A DNA stretch of 64,000 bases from Rhizomonospora bruguierae (GCF_018397995.1 NZ_BBQH01000035.1:1-64000), one strand, 5' to 3'; shown: positions 19,231 to 32,850, counted from the first letter of the stretch. Notes: a model not told the origin generated them from the letters alone. Made by a program: numbers and translations.

Positions 19231-19795
19231 CCAGGCCGAACGGGCTGCCCGCCGCCGGGCCGAGCCCGTGCGGGCTCACCTTCACGGTCGGCGGTGCCGC
19301 CGGGTCGTACCACTCCGCCTGGCGGATCACCCTCATCGCCTCCTTGCGCGCCTGCGGGTCCAGCCGGTCCACGAACAGCACGCCGTCCAGGTGGTCCGTC
19401 TCGTGCTGCACGCAGCGCGCCATCAGCCCGGTGCCGACCAGCTGCACCGGGTCCCCGTATTCGTTGAAACCCTTCGCGGCGACGTTCTGCCGGCGCTTGG
19501 TGTCGAAGTACAGCCCCGGGATGGACAGGCAGCCCTCCGGGCCCTCCTGCTCCTCCTCGTCCGGGAACTCCAGCACCGGGTTCACCAGGTGCCCCACCAC
19601 GTCGTCCACGTCGAAGGTGAACACCCGCAGCCCCACACCGAGCTGCGGCGCGGCCAGCCCCGCGCCCTCCGCGTCCCGCATCGTCTCGGTCAGGTCCGCG
19701 ACCAGCCGCCGCAGCTCCTTGTCGAAGTCCACGACCGGCTCCGCGGGTATGCGCAGAACCGGATCGCCGAACAGGCGGATGGGCTGGACGGTCAC
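19223..19795 (-). CDS. def: Peptide deformylase
   Basis: This 190-residue metalloenzyme removes formyl groups from nascent proteins. All three signature motifs are present: [19 protein letters not shown] with the metal cysteine, and [12 protein letters not shown] with two metal histidines and the catalytic glutamate. It begins [15 protein letters not shown]. The C-terminus has an actinobacterial-style extension ([13 protein letters not shown]). It is preceded by a 376-base gap, so it may have its own promoter separate from priA. Confidence 0.96.
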   Translation of the reverse strand: MTVQPIRLFGDPVLRIPAEPVVDFDKELRRLVADLTETMRDAEGAGLAAPQLGVGLRVFTFDVDDVVGHLVNPVLEFPDEEEQEGPEGCLSIPGLYFDTKRRQNVAAKGFNEYGDPVQLVGTGLMARCVQHETDHLDGVLFVDRLDPQARKEAMRVIRQAEWYDPAAPPTVKVSPHGLGPAAGSPFGLGG

Positions 19796-20171
19796 ACGTG
19801 CTCCTCGAACGGCGGGTCAACCCGCCCAGTCTATGTGTGCCCCTTGCCGACCGCCCTGGCCGTGTCCCCGGCTCGCCGGCCGGCGTTGAGCCCGCCCGAG
19901 TCGCCGCCGCCACACACCGCAAGGCGTCCTAGGAGGATAGGAGGTATTCCTCACCGACAGCACCTCGACGAGAAGGTGACCCCGGCGCGGGCCAGTGCGG
20001 GTCGCCGCTCAGCTCCACTCGCGCGCATCGCCCACCGATCAGTCGTCAACCAGGGCGTCCGCCAGGGCCGGCGGTCTACCAGCATCTCCCCACGGCCCGC
20101 ACCGCTCCCGCTGGTCGGCCAACTCGGCGGCGCTCGCTCCGGCCATGGACCGCACGCCCGCCTTGGTGCCG
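19796..20171 (-). promoter_or_regulatory. Gene-free gap between priA and def
   Basis: About 376 bases with no convincing ORF on either strand. Around 19930-19952 there are repeated AGGAGGATAGGAGG bases on the plus strand. Read on the minus strand this gives CCTCCTATCCTCC, with a TATCCT that could serve as a -10 for def. The rest is ordinary GC-rich sequence. I see no terminator-like hairpin after priA. Confidence 0.35.
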
Positions 20172-22322
20172 CTAGAGCAGGTCAAGCGGGTCGATCTGAA
20201 CCCGGACCGGGGAGGCGGCCTTGCGGGCGGTGCGGACGCCGACCGCCTCGTGCAGTGCCCTCGCCAGCGCCGCGGCCTGCCCCCGCGGGACCCGGATCAG
20301 CATGCGTTCCTGCTCCGGGGCGGCCGGGGCGGGGACCGGGCCGAGTAGCTGCGCCGCCGCCGGCAGCCGGGCGGCGGCGAGCAGGTCGGCGACCGCGTCC
20401 GGGGCGCCGGTGAGGGTGGCGACCCGGGCGGCCGGCGGGAAGCCCAGTTCCCGGCGTTCGGCGAGTTCGCGGGCGGCCAGCCAGACCGGGTCCCAGCGGA
20501 GCAGGGCCTGGACGGTGGGCAGGGAGCCGTCGGCGACCACGACGACCCGGCCGCCGTCACGGGCGGGGCGGGCCAGGGCGGCGGCGGCGAGCCAGCGGCG
20601 CAGGGCCTCCTCGGTGGCGCGCAGATCGGCGCGGGTGAGCAGGGCCCAGGCGTCCAACAGCAGGACCGCGCCGTACCCGCCGGCCGCCACGGGCTCGGCG
20701 CCGGGCGTGGCGACCACCAGCGCCGGGGCGGCCGGCACCGAGGTCAGGATCTCGTCCCGGCCGGAGGTGCGGACCGGCACCCCGGCAAGCGCACGCCCCA
20801 GTTCCTCGGCCGTGCGGCGGGCGCCGGTGACGGCCGCGCGGAGACGGCGGCCGCCGCAGGCCGGGCAGGCGTACGCGGTGGCGGCCCGGCCGCACCAGCG
20901 GCAGCCCGCGGTGGCGCCGGCGGAGCCGAGTTGCAGCGGCCCGGAGCAGTGGGGGCAGCGGGCCGGGGCGCGGCAGTCGGCGCACGAGACGGCGGGCAGG
21001 TAGCCCCGCCGGGGCACCTGGACGAGCACCGGCGCGCCGGCGGCCAGGGCGGAGCGGGCCGCCTGCCAGGCGACGCTGGGCAGCCGGGCGGTGACGGCGC
21101 CCGGGTCGCGGGCCAGCTGCGCATCGTCGCCGGTGGGCGCCACGGCCGGGGCGTACCGGCGGACCGTCTCGCGGTCGGCGGCGATCGGGTGCGCCCAGCC
21201 GGTCTCGATGAGCTGCTGCGCCTCGGCGGTGCGGGCGTACCCGCCGATCAGCGCCGCCGCCCCGGCGAGCTGGGCGCGGGTGAGCAGCACCTCGCGGGCG
21301 TGCGGGTACGGCGCCCGGGGCTCGGCGTGCAGGTCGTCACCGTCGTCCCAGATGGCCACGAGCCCCAGGTCGGGGACGGGGGCGAACATGGCGGCCCGGG
21401 TGCCCACGACGACGGTCGCGCCGCCCCGCGCGGCGGCCAGGAACGCCCGGTACCGCTTGGCGGGGCCGAGCGCGGCGGAGAGGGCGACGTGCCGGCCGGG
21501 GCCGAGTGTGCTCGCGAGCGCGGCGTCGAGGCGGTCGAGGTCCCGGTTATCAGCGACGACGAGGACGGCGCCGCGACCCCCGCGTGCGGTGGCGGCGGCG
21601 GCCTCGGCCAGCCGGGCCGGCCACTCCTCCCCCGGCAGCGCCGACCAGACGGCCCGGGGCGCGCGCCCGTCTTCCAGCGCACGCAGCAGCGCGGCACCCG
21701 CCGGATACCGCGCCCAGCGCGAGGAATCGATCGACGGGGCCGGGCCGGGCGGTTCGCAAGGCGCGGCGGCCGACTCGGTGCGGGCGTGCCGTGGGGGGAC
21801 CGCCAGGCGCAGCACGTCGGCGAGGCTGCCGGCGTACCGGTCGGCCACCGCCCGGGACAGCGCCGCCACCTCCGGGGTGAGCACCCGCTCGGGCGAGACC
21901 ACCCGCTCCAGGTACGACAGCTTGGGCAGCTCCGAGGACTCCACCCGGTCCAGCAGCCAGCCGTCCACGAGCTGCCCGCCGAAGCGGACCCGGACCCGCA
22001 CGCCGGGCCGGGCCGCCTCGTCGAGGTCGGCCGGCACCCGGTAGTCGAACGGCCGATCGAGGTGGGCGAGGGGCACGTCGACGCAGACGCGCGCGACCGG
22101 TAGCCGTTCGGCCGGCTGCCGGTCACCACGCTTACGCTTCGCGCCGCCCGAGGCGCGGGCCCCCGCGGCGCCAGCACCGCCCGAGGCACGAGCCCCCACA
22201 GGGCCGCTGGACGCCCGAGCACCGCCCGAGGCACGAGCCCCCGCAGCGTCCGCGGCGCCGGCCGAGGGCTCGGGCGTTGGGGGCGCCGGCAGGCCGGGGA
22301 GGGCGGGAGACGCTGAGGTCAC
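20172..22322 (-). CDS. priA: PriA-like primosomal protein without helicase motifs
   Basis: This 716-residue protein resembles replication-restart protein PriA. The 3'-DNA-binding domain begins VARVCVDVPLAHLDRPFDYRV and the zinc cluster is present (CADCRAPARCPHCSG, CRWCG, CPACGG). No Walker A GxGKT is seen, and the DEAH-box position reads AIWDDGDDLHAEP. Loss of ATPase motifs is a known feature of actinobacterial PriA, so it probably acts as a structural primosome factor. The first 65 residues are a low-complexity stretch of repeated ARASGGA units. The gene ends in a TAG and starts 16 bases after metK. Confidence 0.9.
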   Translation of the reverse strand: MTSASPALPGLPAPPTPEPSAGAADAAGARASGGARASSGPVGARASGGAGAAGARASGGAKRKRGDRQPAERLPVARVCVDVPLAHLDRPFDYRVPADLDEAARPGVRVRVRFGGQLVDGWLLDRVESSELPKLSYLERVVSPERVLTPEVAALSRAVADRYAGSLADVLRLAVPPRHARTESAAAPCEPPGPAPSIDSSRWARYPAGAALLRALEDGRAPRAVWSALPGEEWPARLAEAAAATARGGRGAVLVVADNRDLDRLDAALASTLGPGRHVALSAALGPAKRYRAFLAAARGGATVVVGTRAAMFAPVPDLGLVAIWDDGDDLHAEPRAPYPHAREVLLTRAQLAGAAALIGGYARTAEAQQLIETGWAHPIAADRETVRRYAPAVAPTGDDAQLARDPGAVTARLPSVAWQAARSALAAGAPVLVQVPRRGYLPAVSCADCRAPARCPHCSGPLQLGSAGATAGCRWCGRAATAYACPACGGRRLRAAVTGARRTAEELGRALAGVPVRTSGRDEILTSVPAAPALVVATPGAEPVAAGGYGAVLLLDAWALLTRADLRATEEALRRWLAAAALARPARDGGRVVVVADGSLPTVQALLRWDPVWLAARELAERRELGFPPAARVATLTGAPDAVADLLAAARLPAAAQLLGPVPAPAAPEQERMLIRVPRGQAAALARALHEAVGVRTARKAASPVRVQIDPLDLL

Positions 22323-22338
22323 CCGCCCATCTTGCCGG

Positions 22339-23532
22339 TCAGGCGCCGGCCGCGGACTTCAGGTCGGCGGCGCGGTCGGTCCGCTCCCAGGTCAGCTCCG
22401 GCAGTTCCCGGCCGAAGTGCCCGTAGGCGGCGGTGCGCTGGTAGATGGGGCGCAGCAGGTCCAGGTCGCGGATGATCGCGGCGGGGCGCAGGTCGAACAC
22501 CTCGGCGATCGCGGCCTCGATCCGCTCGACCGGGACGTTCTCGGTGCCGAACGTCTCGACGAACAGGCTCACCGGCTTGGCCTTGCCGATCGCGTACGCG
22601 ACCTGGGCCTCGCACCGCTCGGCCAGCCCTGCGGCGACCACGTTCTTGGCCACCCAGCGCATCGCGTACGCCGCGGAGCGGTCCACCTTCGACGGGTCCT
22701 TGCCGGAGAAGGCGCCGCCGCCGTGGCGGGCGTAACCACCGTAGGTGTCCACGATGATCTTGCGGCCGGTCAGGCCGGCGTCGCCCATCGGGCCGCCGAT
22801 CTCGAACCGCCCGGTCGGGTTGACCAGCAGCCGGTACCCCTCGGTGGCCAGGCCGAGGCCCTCCAGCTCCGGGGCGATCACGTGCTCGCGCACGTCCGGG
22901 GTGAGCAGCGACTCCAGCGAGATGTCCGCGGCGTGCTGCGAGGAGACCACGACCGTGTCCAGCCGGACCGGGCGCAGCCCGTCGTACTCGATGGTGACCT
23001 GGGTCTTGCCGTCCGGGCGCAGGTAGGGGATGGTGCCGTCCTTGCGCACCGCGGACAGGCGGCGGGCCAGCCGGTGCGCGAGCGCGATCGGCAGCGGCAT
23101 CAGCTCGGGCGTCTCGGAGCAGGCGAAGCCGAACATCATGCCCTGGTCGCCGGCGCCCTGGCTGTCCAGCGCGCTTTCCGACTCGCCGGCGCGCAGCTCG
23201 ATCGCCGAGTCCACGCCCTGCGCGATGTCCGGCGACTGGGCGCCGATCGAGACGCTGACGCCGCAGGACGCGCCGTCGAAGCCCTTCTTGGACGAGTCGT
23301 ACCCGATGCCCAGGATCGTCTCGCGGACGATCGCCGGGATGTCCGCGTACGCCTGGGTGGTGACCTCGCCGGCCACGTGTACCTGACCGGTGGTGATCAG
23401 CGTCTCCACGGCGACCCGGCTGCGCGGATCCTGCGCCAGGAGCGCGTCGAGGATGCCGTCGCTGATCTGGTCGGCAATCTTGTCCGGGTGGCCCTCCGTG
23501 ACCGATTCGGAGGTGAACAGGCGGCGTGCCAC
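22339..23532 (-). CDS. metK: S-adenosylmethionine synthetase
   Basis: This 397-residue enzyme makes SAM from methionine and ATP. Conserved elements are [20 protein letters not shown] at the N-terminus, [13 protein letters not shown] (ATP/methionine site), [19 protein letters not shown] (phosphate loop) and the active-site loop [19 protein letters not shown]. It lies 30 bases after coaBC and just before priA. There is no room for a SAM riboswitch immediately upstream, so control must come from the upstream operon promoter. Confidence 0.98.
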   Translation of the reverse strand: MARRLFTSESVTEGHPDKIADQISDGILDALLAQDPRSRVAVETLITTGQVHVAGEVTTQAYADIPAIVRETILGIGYDSSKKGFDGASCGVSVSIGAQSPDIAQGVDSAIELRAGESESALDSQGAGDQGMMFGFACSETPELMPLPIALAHRLARRLSAVRKDGTIPYLRPDGKTQVTIEYDGLRPVRLDTVVVSSQHAADISLESLLTPDVREHVIAPELEGLGLATEGYRLLVNPTGRFEIGGPMGDAGLTGRKIIVDTYGGYARHGGGAFSGKDPSKVDRSAAYAMRWVAKNVVAAGLAERCEAQVAYAIGKAKPVSLFVETFGTENVPVERIEAAIAEVFDLRPAAIIRDLDLLRPIYQRTAAYGHFGRELPELTWERTDRAADLKSAAGA

Positions 23533-23562
23533 AGCGCTCCTTAAATGGCGTTCTCGGGGGTC

Positions 23563-24816
23563 CTACATTTTCTCGTCGGCCGGCAGTCTAGCGGTCCCGG
23601 ACGGGTCGGTACCCGTCCCCAAGCGCTCAGCGACCAGATCGAGGACGGCGTCGGCCAACTCCTCCTTGTCCCGTTCCCCGAGGGTGATCTCGGCGCCGTC
23701 GGCGGTGACCACGATCGCGGCATTGGTGTCCCGACCGAACGCCTTCCCGGCACCGACGTCGTTAATCACGATCATGTCGGCGCGTTTGCGGGACAGCTTG
23801 GCCCGGCCGTGCGCCAGCGCGTCCCGGGTCTCGGCGGCGAATGCCACGAGCACCTGGCCGGGGCGTTTACGCTCGCCCAGTTCGGCGGCGATATCCGGGT
23901 TCTCGATCAGTTCGAGGACCGGCGGCGCCGCGCCGTCCACCTTTTTGATCTTATTTTCGGCGACCGCGCGGGGCCGGAAGTCGGCCGGCGCGGCGGCCAT
24001 TACGACCGCATCCGACGCCCCGGCCGCGGCCAGGGTGGCCGCGCGCAACTCCCCGGTGGTGCCGACCCGCACGACGGTCGCGCCGGCCGGGTCGGGCAGC
24101 GCGACGTTGGCGGCGATCAGCGTGACCCGCGCGCCCCGGACGACCGCGGCCCGGGCGAAGGCGTACCCCTGCTTGCCCGACGACCGGTTACCCAGGAAGC
24201 GGACCGGGTCCAGCGGCTCGCGGGTGCCGCCGGCGGTCACCACGAGGTGCCGGCCGGCCAGATCCGGGGCGGCGGCGCCGCGGGTGAGCACCCGGCGGGC
24301 CAGCGCGAAGATCTCGGCCGGGTCGGGCAGGCGGCCCTTGCCGGTGTCGGCACCGGTGAGCCGGCCGCTGGCCGGTTCGATCACCACGGCGCCCCGCGAG
24401 CGCAGCGTCGTGACGTTGGCCACGGTGGCCGGGTGCTCCCACATTTCGGTATGCATGGCCGGGGCGAACACGACCGGGCAGCGCGCGGTGAGCAGCGTGT
24501 TGGTCAGCAGGTCGTCGGCCATCCCGTGGGCGGCCCTGGCCAGCAGGTCCGCCGTGGCGGGCGCGACCACGACCAGGTCCGCGTCCTGACCGAGGCGGAC
24601 GTGCGGCACCTCGTGCACATCGGACCACACGTCCTCGGCGACCGGCTGACCGGAGAGCGCGGCCCAGGTCGGCGCGCCCACGAAGCGCAGCGCGGACGCC
24701 GTGGGCACCACCCGCACGGTGTGCCCGGACTCGGTGAACAGCCGCAGCAACTCGCACGCCTTGTAGGCGGCGATGCCGCCGCCGACGCCGAGGACGATCC
24801 GCGGCGTACCGGTCAG
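23563..24816 (-). CDS. coaBC: Phosphopantothenoylcysteine decarboxylase / synthetase (CTG start)
   Basis: This bifunctional enzyme makes 4'-phosphopantetheine for coenzyme A. The N-terminal FMN-dependent CoaC half starts with the family pattern [20 protein letters not shown] and contains [12 protein letters not shown]. The C-terminal CoaB half has [23 protein letters not shown], the dimer/phosphopantothenate-binding [12 protein letters not shown] and [18 protein letters not shown]. The conserved N-terminus requires a start near 24816. There the only candidate is CTG overlapping the rpoZ stop (CTGA), seven bases after GAGG; no ATG or GTG occurs in frame. Length from there is 417 residues, normal for the family. 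Confidence 0.94.
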   Translation of the reverse strand: MTGTPRIVLGVGGGIAAYKACELLRLFTESGHTVRVVPTASALRFVGAPTWAALSGQPVAEDVWSDVHEVPHVRLGQDADLVVVAPATADLLARAAHGMADDLLTNTLLTARCPVVFAPAMHTEMWEHPATVANVTTLRSRGAVVIEPASGRLTGADTGKGRLPDPAEIFALARRVLTRGAAAPDLAGRHLVVTAGGTREPLDPVRFLGNRSSGKQGYAFARAAVVRGARVTLIAANVALPDPAGATVVRVGTTGELRAATLAAAGASDAVVMAAAPADFRPRAVAENKIKKVDGAAPPVLELIENPDIAAELGERKRPGQVLVAFAAETRDALAHGRAKLSRKRADMIVINDVGAGKAFGRDTNAAIVVTADGAEITLGERDKEELADAVLDLVAERLGTGTDPSGTARLPADEKM

Positions 24817-25079
24817 CTGGCGCCCTCGATCGGCTCGGCCGTTAGCAGGCCGGCGTTGATCTCCCGCAGCGCGATCGACAGCGGCTTCTCCTGAGGCGTG
24901 GTCTCCACCAGCGGACCGACGTACTCCAGCAGGCCCTCGCCGAGCTGGCTGTAGTACGCGTTCACCTGGCGGGCGCGCTTGGCGGCGAAGATCACCAGGG
25001 CGTACTTGGAGCTCGTCTTCTCCAACAGCTCGTCGATCGGCGGGTTGGTGATGCCTTCCGGGTTGGCGATGGTCCCCAC
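24813..25079 (-). CDS. rpoZ: RNA polymerase omega subunit
   Basis: This 88-residue subunit helps assemble beta-prime into RNA polymerase. The GTG at 25079 gives the actinobacterial N-terminus [19 protein letters not shown]. The conserved core [21 protein letters not shown] and the C-terminal [13 protein letters not shown] are clear. It follows gmk closely, the common gmk-rpoZ-coaBC order. Its stop overlaps the presumed CTG start of coaBC. Confidence 0.96.
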   Translation of the reverse strand: MGTIANPEGITNPPIDELLEKTSSKYALVIFAAKRARQVNAYYSQLGEGLLEYVGPLVETTPQEKPLSIALREINAGLLTAEPIEGAS

Positions 25080-25093
25080 GGGAGCAAACCTTC

Positions 25094-25699
25094 TTAATCT
25101 TTGGCTGGGCGGGCGGGAGTCAGGATCGGTGAACCGAGCAAGCCTACCAGCTCTTCCGCGGCGCGCTCGACGTAGTCGTTGACGATAGTGTGGTCGAACT
25201 CCGGTTCGGCCGCCAGTTCCTCGTCCGCGTGCGCCAGCCGGCGGCGGATGGTCTCCTCGTCGTCGGTGCCCCGGCCGATCAGCCGGCGGCGCAGTTCCTC
25301 GACGCTCGGCGGGGCCAGGAAGACCAGCTGCGCCCCGGGCATCGCGGCCCGCACCTGCCGGGCGCCCTGCAGGTCGATCTTCAGTAATACGGGTTGGCCG
25401 GCGCGCAGCCGGCCCTGCACGGCGCCGCGCGGGGTGCCGTACATGTTGCCCGCGAACTCGGCCCACTCCAGCAGCTCGCCCGCGGCGATCATCCGCTCGA
25501 ACTGGCTGCGGTTCACGAAGTAGTAGTGGACGCCGTCGACCTCGTAGTCGCGCATGGGTCTGGTCGTCACGGATACGGACAGCCAGACCCAGGGCGAGCG
25601 CGCCCGGATCAGCTCGATCACGCTGTCCTTGCCGACACCGGAGGGGCCGGACAGGACAGTGAGCCGAGCAGCCGGGCGCGCGTCGTCAACCATGCTCAC
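25094..25699 (-). CDS. gmk: Guanylate kinase
   Basis: This 201-residue enzyme phosphorylates GMP to GDP. The P-loop is [13 protein letters not shown] (about 16-28). The GMP-binding region carries [22 protein letters not shown], and [18 protein letters not shown] and the lid [17 protein letters not shown] follow. The tail ([15 protein letters not shown]) is unconserved. It starts with ATG at 25699, 26 bases downstream of mihF. Confidence 0.97.
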   Translation of the reverse strand: MSMVDDARPAARLTVLSGPSGVGKDSVIELIRARSPWVWLSVSVTTRPMRDYEVDGVHYYFVNRSQFERMIAAGELLEWAEFAGNMYGTPRGAVQGRLRAGQPVLLKIDLQGARQVRAAMPGAQLVFLAPPSVEELRRRLIGRGTDDEETIRRRLAHADEELAAEPEFDHTIVNDYVERAAEELVGLLGSPILTPARPAKD

Positions 25700-25725
25700 C
25701 GCTTGTTTCTACACGAGCCGGTTGA

Positions 25726-26043
25726 TCAGCTCGCGGCGAACTCCGCAAGCAGTGCCTTGCGCTGCTGCTCGCCGAGGCCACGCAGGCGGCGGCTGTCGGC
25801 GATCTTCAGCTTTTCCATGATCTGGGTCGCCCGGATCTTGCCGATCCCGGGCATCGCCTGCAGCACGGCCGACACCTTCAGCTTGCCGACGACGTCGTCG
25901 GACTCGGCCCGGTCGAGCACGGCGGCGAGGGTGGTCTTGCCCTGCTTGAGCTGCTCCTTCAGCTCAGCGCGAGCCTTGCGGATCTCCGCGGCCTTCTCCA
26001 GCGCTGCGGCACGCTGTTCGGGGCTCAGTGACGGGAGCGGCAC
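25726..26043 (-). CDS. mihF: Actinobacterial integration host factor
   Basis: This 105-residue nucleoid-associated protein (mIHF/sIHF) bends DNA and is specific to Actinobacteria. It starts MPLPSLSPEQRAAALEKAAE, has a long first helix rich in Glu/Lys, and a helix-two-turn-helix DNA-binding motif PGIGKIRATQIMEKLKI near residues 65-82. The family is unrelated in sequence to E. coli IHF. It heads the mihF-gmk-rpoZ-coaBC-metK-priA series and is preceded by a 173-base gap that should contain its promoter. Confidence 0.95.
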   Translation of the reverse strand: MPLPSLSPEQRAAALEKAAEIRKARAELKEQLKQGKTTLAAVLDRAESDDVVGKLKVSAVLQAMPGIGKIRATQIMEKLKIADSRRLRGLGEQQRKALLAEFAAS

Positions 26044-26106
26044 CAGTTCTCCTCAGGTCCCTATCGCGTCGGTAAGGGGCCGACGCCTGTTGTGAAACAT
26101 GGTGTG

Positions 26107-26136
26107 GCTGGGCAACCCGTTGCGCCGCTGCCCAGC
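26107..26136 (-). terminator. Inverted repeat between pyrF and mihF
   Basis: GCTGGGCA (26107-26114) and TGCCCAGC (26129-26136) form an 8-bp perfect inverted repeat with a 14-base spacer in the 173-base gap between pyrF and mihF. It could end the pyrimidine transcript or act as an operator ahead of mihF. No U-run follows. Confidence 0.35.
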
Positions 26137-26216
26137 GCGGGGAAAACTAGCGGTCAGCGCCGGTTTCGGCAACGCCGCCGCGCTCCGCGCGGTCAATCGT
26201 GACGGCCCCGCGATCA

Positions 26217-27053
26217 TTACCGATGGGTCAGTCCCGCGCGGCAGGCGGCCAACACCCGGTCGGCCGCCGCGCGCAGCGCGGCCGGGTCCGGGCCGGCCGA
26301 GAGCACCTCGCGGGAGTACGAGGGGACCACGCCGGCGAGGTCGGCACCGAGCACCGCGCGCAGCCGGGCCGGGTCGCCACCCTGCGCGCCGAGCCCGGGC
26401 ACGAGCACGGGACCACCCAGTCGGGACAGGTCGTGGCCGGTGTCGCCGACCGTCCCGCCGACCACCACGCCGTAGCTGCCCAGCGGCTGCGCACCCCCGT
26501 TGAGCTGGGATATCTCATCGATGACCGCCTGCGCAACGGTGCGCCCGTCGGGCCGGGTGGCGCGCTGCACCTCGGGGCCCTCGGGGTTGGAGGTCAGCGC
26601 CAGCGTGAACACCCCGCCGCCGTGCGCGGCCGCCGCGTCGAAGGCGGGCGCCAGGGCACCGACACCCAGAAAAGGGCTGACGGTAATCGCATCCGCATAC
26701 AACGGACTGGATGGGTCAAGGTACGCAGCCGCGTACGCGACCATGGTCGAGCCAATATCACCACGCTTAACGTCAAGCAACACCAACGCGCCACAATCTC
26801 GCAACTGTCGGATAGTTGACTCAAGCACCGCGATCCCCCGGGAGCCGTACCGTTCGAAGAACGCCGACTGCGGTTTGAAGATCGCTACGCGCGCGCCGAG
26901 GGCGTCCACCACGACCCGGCAGAACCTGGTCAGGCCGTCGACGTCCCGGGGCAGCCCCCACGCCTCGAGCAGGGCGGTGTGCGGGTCGATGCCCACGCAC
27001 AGCGGGCCCCGCTCGGCAAGGGCGGCGTGCAACCGGGTACCGAAGCTCTCCAT
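26217..27053 (-). CDS. pyrF: Orotidine 5'-phosphate decarboxylase
   Basis: This 278-residue TIM-barrel enzyme makes UMP in the last step of the pathway. It is the longer actinobacterial type, with RGPLCVGIDPHTALLEAWGL near the N-terminus and the catalytic Lys/Asp array in LLDVKRGDIGSTMVAYA (about 90-106). It is the last gene of the pyr operon, placed after bioA. A block of about 160 bases covering the catalytic motif (about 26670-26830) is only about 55% G+C. That block uses rare codons (TTG, CTT, CGA, AGT, TAT, ATT, TCA), unlike the rest of the gene. Confidence 0.96.
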   Translation of the reverse strand: MESFGTRLHAALAERGPLCVGIDPHTALLEAWGLPRDVDGLTRFCRVVVDALGARVAIFKPQSAFFERYGSRGIAVLESTIRQLRDCGALVLLDVKRGDIGSTMVAYAAAYLDPSSPLYADAITVSPFLGVGALAPAFDAAAAHGGGVFTLALTSNPEGPEVQRATRPDGRTVAQAVIDEISQLNGGAQPLGSYGVVVGGTVGDTGHDLSRLGGPVLVPGLGAQGGDPARLRAVLGADLAGVVPSYSREVLSAGPDPAALRAAADRVLAACRAGLTHR

Positions 27054-27099
27054 CCGTGCAACTCCCTGTGGTCGGTCCGCTGTGGTCAGTCCGCGGCGC

Positions 27100-28389
27100 T
27101 CAGCCCGCCGCGGCGGCGGCGCGGACGGCGGCGGCGATGACCGCCAGATCCGCGTCAGCCGTCACGTACGGCGGCATCGTGTAGATCAGGTCCCGGAACG
27201 GGCGCAGCCACGCCCCGGCGCCCACAGCGGCCTCGGTGGCCGCCCCGATGTCCACCTCGTGGTCCAGTTGGACCACGCCGATCGCGCCCAGCACCCGCAC
27301 GTCGGCCACCCCGGGCGTGCCCCGCAACGGCGCCAAGCCGGCCGCCAGCGCCGCCTCCAGCCGCTTGACCTCCGTGGCCCACTCCCCGGCCAGCAGCAGC
27401 CCGATGGCGGCGTTAGCGACCGCACAGGCCAGCGGATTGCCCATGAACGTGGGCCCGTGCGCCAGCACGGGCACCTCGCCCCGGGAGATGCCCTCGGCCA
27501 CCCGGGGCGTACACAGGGCGGCGGCCAGGCTCAGGTACCCGCCGGTGATCGCCTTGCCCAGGCACATGACGTCCGGGGTCACCCCGGCGTGGTCGGCGGC
27601 GAACAGCGCGCCGCTGCGGCCGAAGCCGGTCGCGATCTCGTCGAAGACGAGCAGAATGTCATGTTCGTCACACAGCGCCCGGAGCACCCGCAGATACTCC
27701 GGGCTGTGGAACCGCATCCCGCCGGCGCCCTGCACGACGGGCTCCACGATCACCGCCGCGAGTTCGCCGGCGTGCCGGGCCAGCGCGTCCGCGAGGGCGG
27801 CCACGTAGGCCGGGTCGGCGGGGGCGTCGAAGCCGTCCGGCGGCGGGCCGGCGAACACCTGCCGGGGCAGCACCCCGGCCCACAACTGGTGCATGCCGCC
27901 CTCGGGGTCGCAGACGCTCATCGGGTGGAACGTGTCGCCGTGGTACCCGCCGCGCCAGGTGGCCAGGCGCCGCTTGCCCGGCCGGCCGATCGAGCGCCAG
28001 TACTGGAGGCACATCTTGATGGCGACCTCCACGCTCACCGAGCCCGAGTCGCAGAGGAACACGTGCTCCAGGCCGGCGGGGGTGATGTCCACCAGCGTGC
28101 GGGCCAGCCGGACCGCCGGCTCGTGGGTCAGCCCGCCGAACATCACGTGGCTCATCCGCCCGAGCTGGTCGGTGACGGCCGCGTCCAGCACCGGGTGCCG
28201 GTACCCGTGGATCGCCGCCCACCACGAGGACATCCCGTCGACCAGTTCCCGCCCGTCGTCCAGCCGCAGTCGGACCCCCGCGGCGGACTCCACCACCAGC
28301 GGCTGCCGGGTGCCGGGCATCGGGCAGTACGGGTGCCACACGTGCGCCCGGTCCAGCGCCCGCAGATCGAACGGCCGGGAATCGTTCAT
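27100..28389 (-). CDS. bioA: Adenosylmethionine-8-amino-7-oxononanoate aminotransferase
   Basis: This 429-residue PLP enzyme makes 7,8-diaminopelargonate in biotin synthesis, with SAM as amino donor. Family motifs are [75 protein letters not shown] and the PLP lysine in [15 protein letters not shown]. Its ATG overlaps the pyrD stop (ATGA). It is therefore a translationally coupled member of the pyrimidine operon, although it belongs to a different pathway. No other biotin gene is in the window. Confidence 0.95.
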   Translation of the reverse strand: MNDSRPFDLRALDRAHVWHPYCPMPGTRQPLVVESAAGVRLRLDDGRELVDGMSSWWAAIHGYRHPVLDAAVTDQLGRMSHVMFGGLTHEPAVRLARTLVDITPAGLEHVFLCDSGSVSVEVAIKMCLQYWRSIGRPGKRRLATWRGGYHGDTFHPMSVCDPEGGMHQLWAGVLPRQVFAGPPPDGFDAPADPAYVAALADALARHAGELAAVIVEPVVQGAGGMRFHSPEYLRVLRALCDEHDILLVFDEIATGFGRSGALFAADHAGVTPDVMCLGKAITGGYLSLAAALCTPRVAEGISRGEVPVLAHGPTFMGNPLACAVANAAIGLLLAGEWATEVKRLEAALAAGLAPLRGTPGVADVRVLGAIGVVQLDHEVDIGAATEAAVGAGAWLRPFRDLIYTMPPYVTADADLAVIAAAVRAAAAAG

Positions 28390-29399
28390 CGCGACCGCCG
28401 CACCGCCTGCCGGACCAGCGCCGGACCCCGGTAGATGAAGCCGGTGTAGAGCTGCACCAGCGACGCGCCGGCGTCGAACATCTTCGCCGCGCCGTCCGGG
28501 TCCACGATCCCGCCGACGCCGACGATCGGCAGCCGGCCGCCGGTCTGCCGGTGCACGAACGCCACCACCTCGCGCGCCCGGTCGGCCAGCGGGCGCCCGG
28601 AGAGCCCGCCCGGCGGGGTCGGGCCCGGGATGCCCGGCCGGCCCAGCGTGGTGTTGGTGGCGATGATGCCCGCGACCCCGTGGTCCTGGCAGACCTGGAG
28701 CACGTCGCCGATCGCCTCGTCGGTCAGGTCCGGGGCGATCTTCAGCAGGATCGGCGGCGGCTGCGTCGCCGGATCCACCCGCAGCGCGGCGAGCAACTCG
28801 TCCAGCAGCGCCCGATCCTGCAACTGGCGCAGGCCCGGCGTGTTCGGCGAGGACACGTTCACCGCGATGTAGTCCGCGTACGGGCTCAGCACGTTGTACG
28901 AGGCCGCGTAGTCGTCCACGGCCGCCTCGATCGGGGTCCGCTTGGACTTGCCCAGCGAGATGCCCAGCGGCACGCCCAGCGGGCGCGGCAGGGCGGCCAG
29001 GCGGTCGGCGAGCGCCCGGGCACCCGCGTTGTTGAACCCCATCCGGTTGACGACCGCCTGCTGCGGGGGCAACCGGAACAGCCGCGGCCGGGGGTTGCCC
29101 GGCTGCGGGTGCCAGGTGACCGTGCCGACCTCGACGAAGCCGAAGCCGAGGGCGGGCCAGGCGGCCAGCGCGGCACCGTCCTTGTCCACCCCGGCGGCCA
29201 GCCCGACCGGGTTCGGGAAGTCGACGCCGAAGACCCGCCGGGGGGCGCGGACCGCGTAGCGGGCGCGCAGCGCCGCGAGCGCCGCCGGGTACCCCGAGAG
29301 CGCGGCGAGGCGGCGCAGCGTCCACTCGTGCGCCGCCTCGGCGTCCCCGCCACCGATCCGGAACAGCGCCGGGCGGACGGTACGCTCGAAGATCACCAC
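28386..29399 (-). CDS. pyrD: Quinone-dependent dihydroorotate dehydrogenase (class 2)
   Basis: This 337-residue FMN enzyme oxidises dihydroorotate at the membrane, passing electrons to quinone. An N-terminal helical region ([20 protein letters not shown]) is typical of the membrane-associated class 2 form. The barrel shows [51 protein letters not shown] and the FMN-phosphate loop GVGGI. The stop overlaps bioA and the start lies six bases after carB. Confidence 0.97.
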   Translation of the reverse strand: MVIFERTVRPALFRIGGGDAEAAHEWTLRRLAALSGYPAALAALRARYAVRAPRRVFGVDFPNPVGLAAGVDKDGAALAAWPALGFGFVEVGTVTWHPQPGNPRPRLFRLPPQQAVVNRMGFNNAGARALADRLAALPRPLGVPLGISLGKSKRTPIEAAVDDYAASYNVLSPYADYIAVNVSSPNTPGLRQLQDRALLDELLAALRVDPATQPPPILLKIAPDLTDEAIGDVLQVCQDHGVAGIIATNTTLGRPGIPGPTPPGGLSGRPLADRAREVVAFVHRQTGGRLPIVGVGGIVDPDGAAKMFDAGASLVQLYTGFIYRGPALVRQAVRRSR

Positions 29400-29405
29400 C
29401 GGCCC

Positions 29406-32850
<3,445 letters not shown>

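Noticed and set aside
16850-20413. Plus-strand frame of more than 1,000 codons over rsmB, fmt and def
   Set aside because: Long open antisense frames are expected in GC-rich genes; the conserved proteins are all on the minus strand here.
23533-23562. SAM riboswitch upstream of metK
   Set aside because: Only 30 bases separate metK from coaBC and they show no riboswitch motif.
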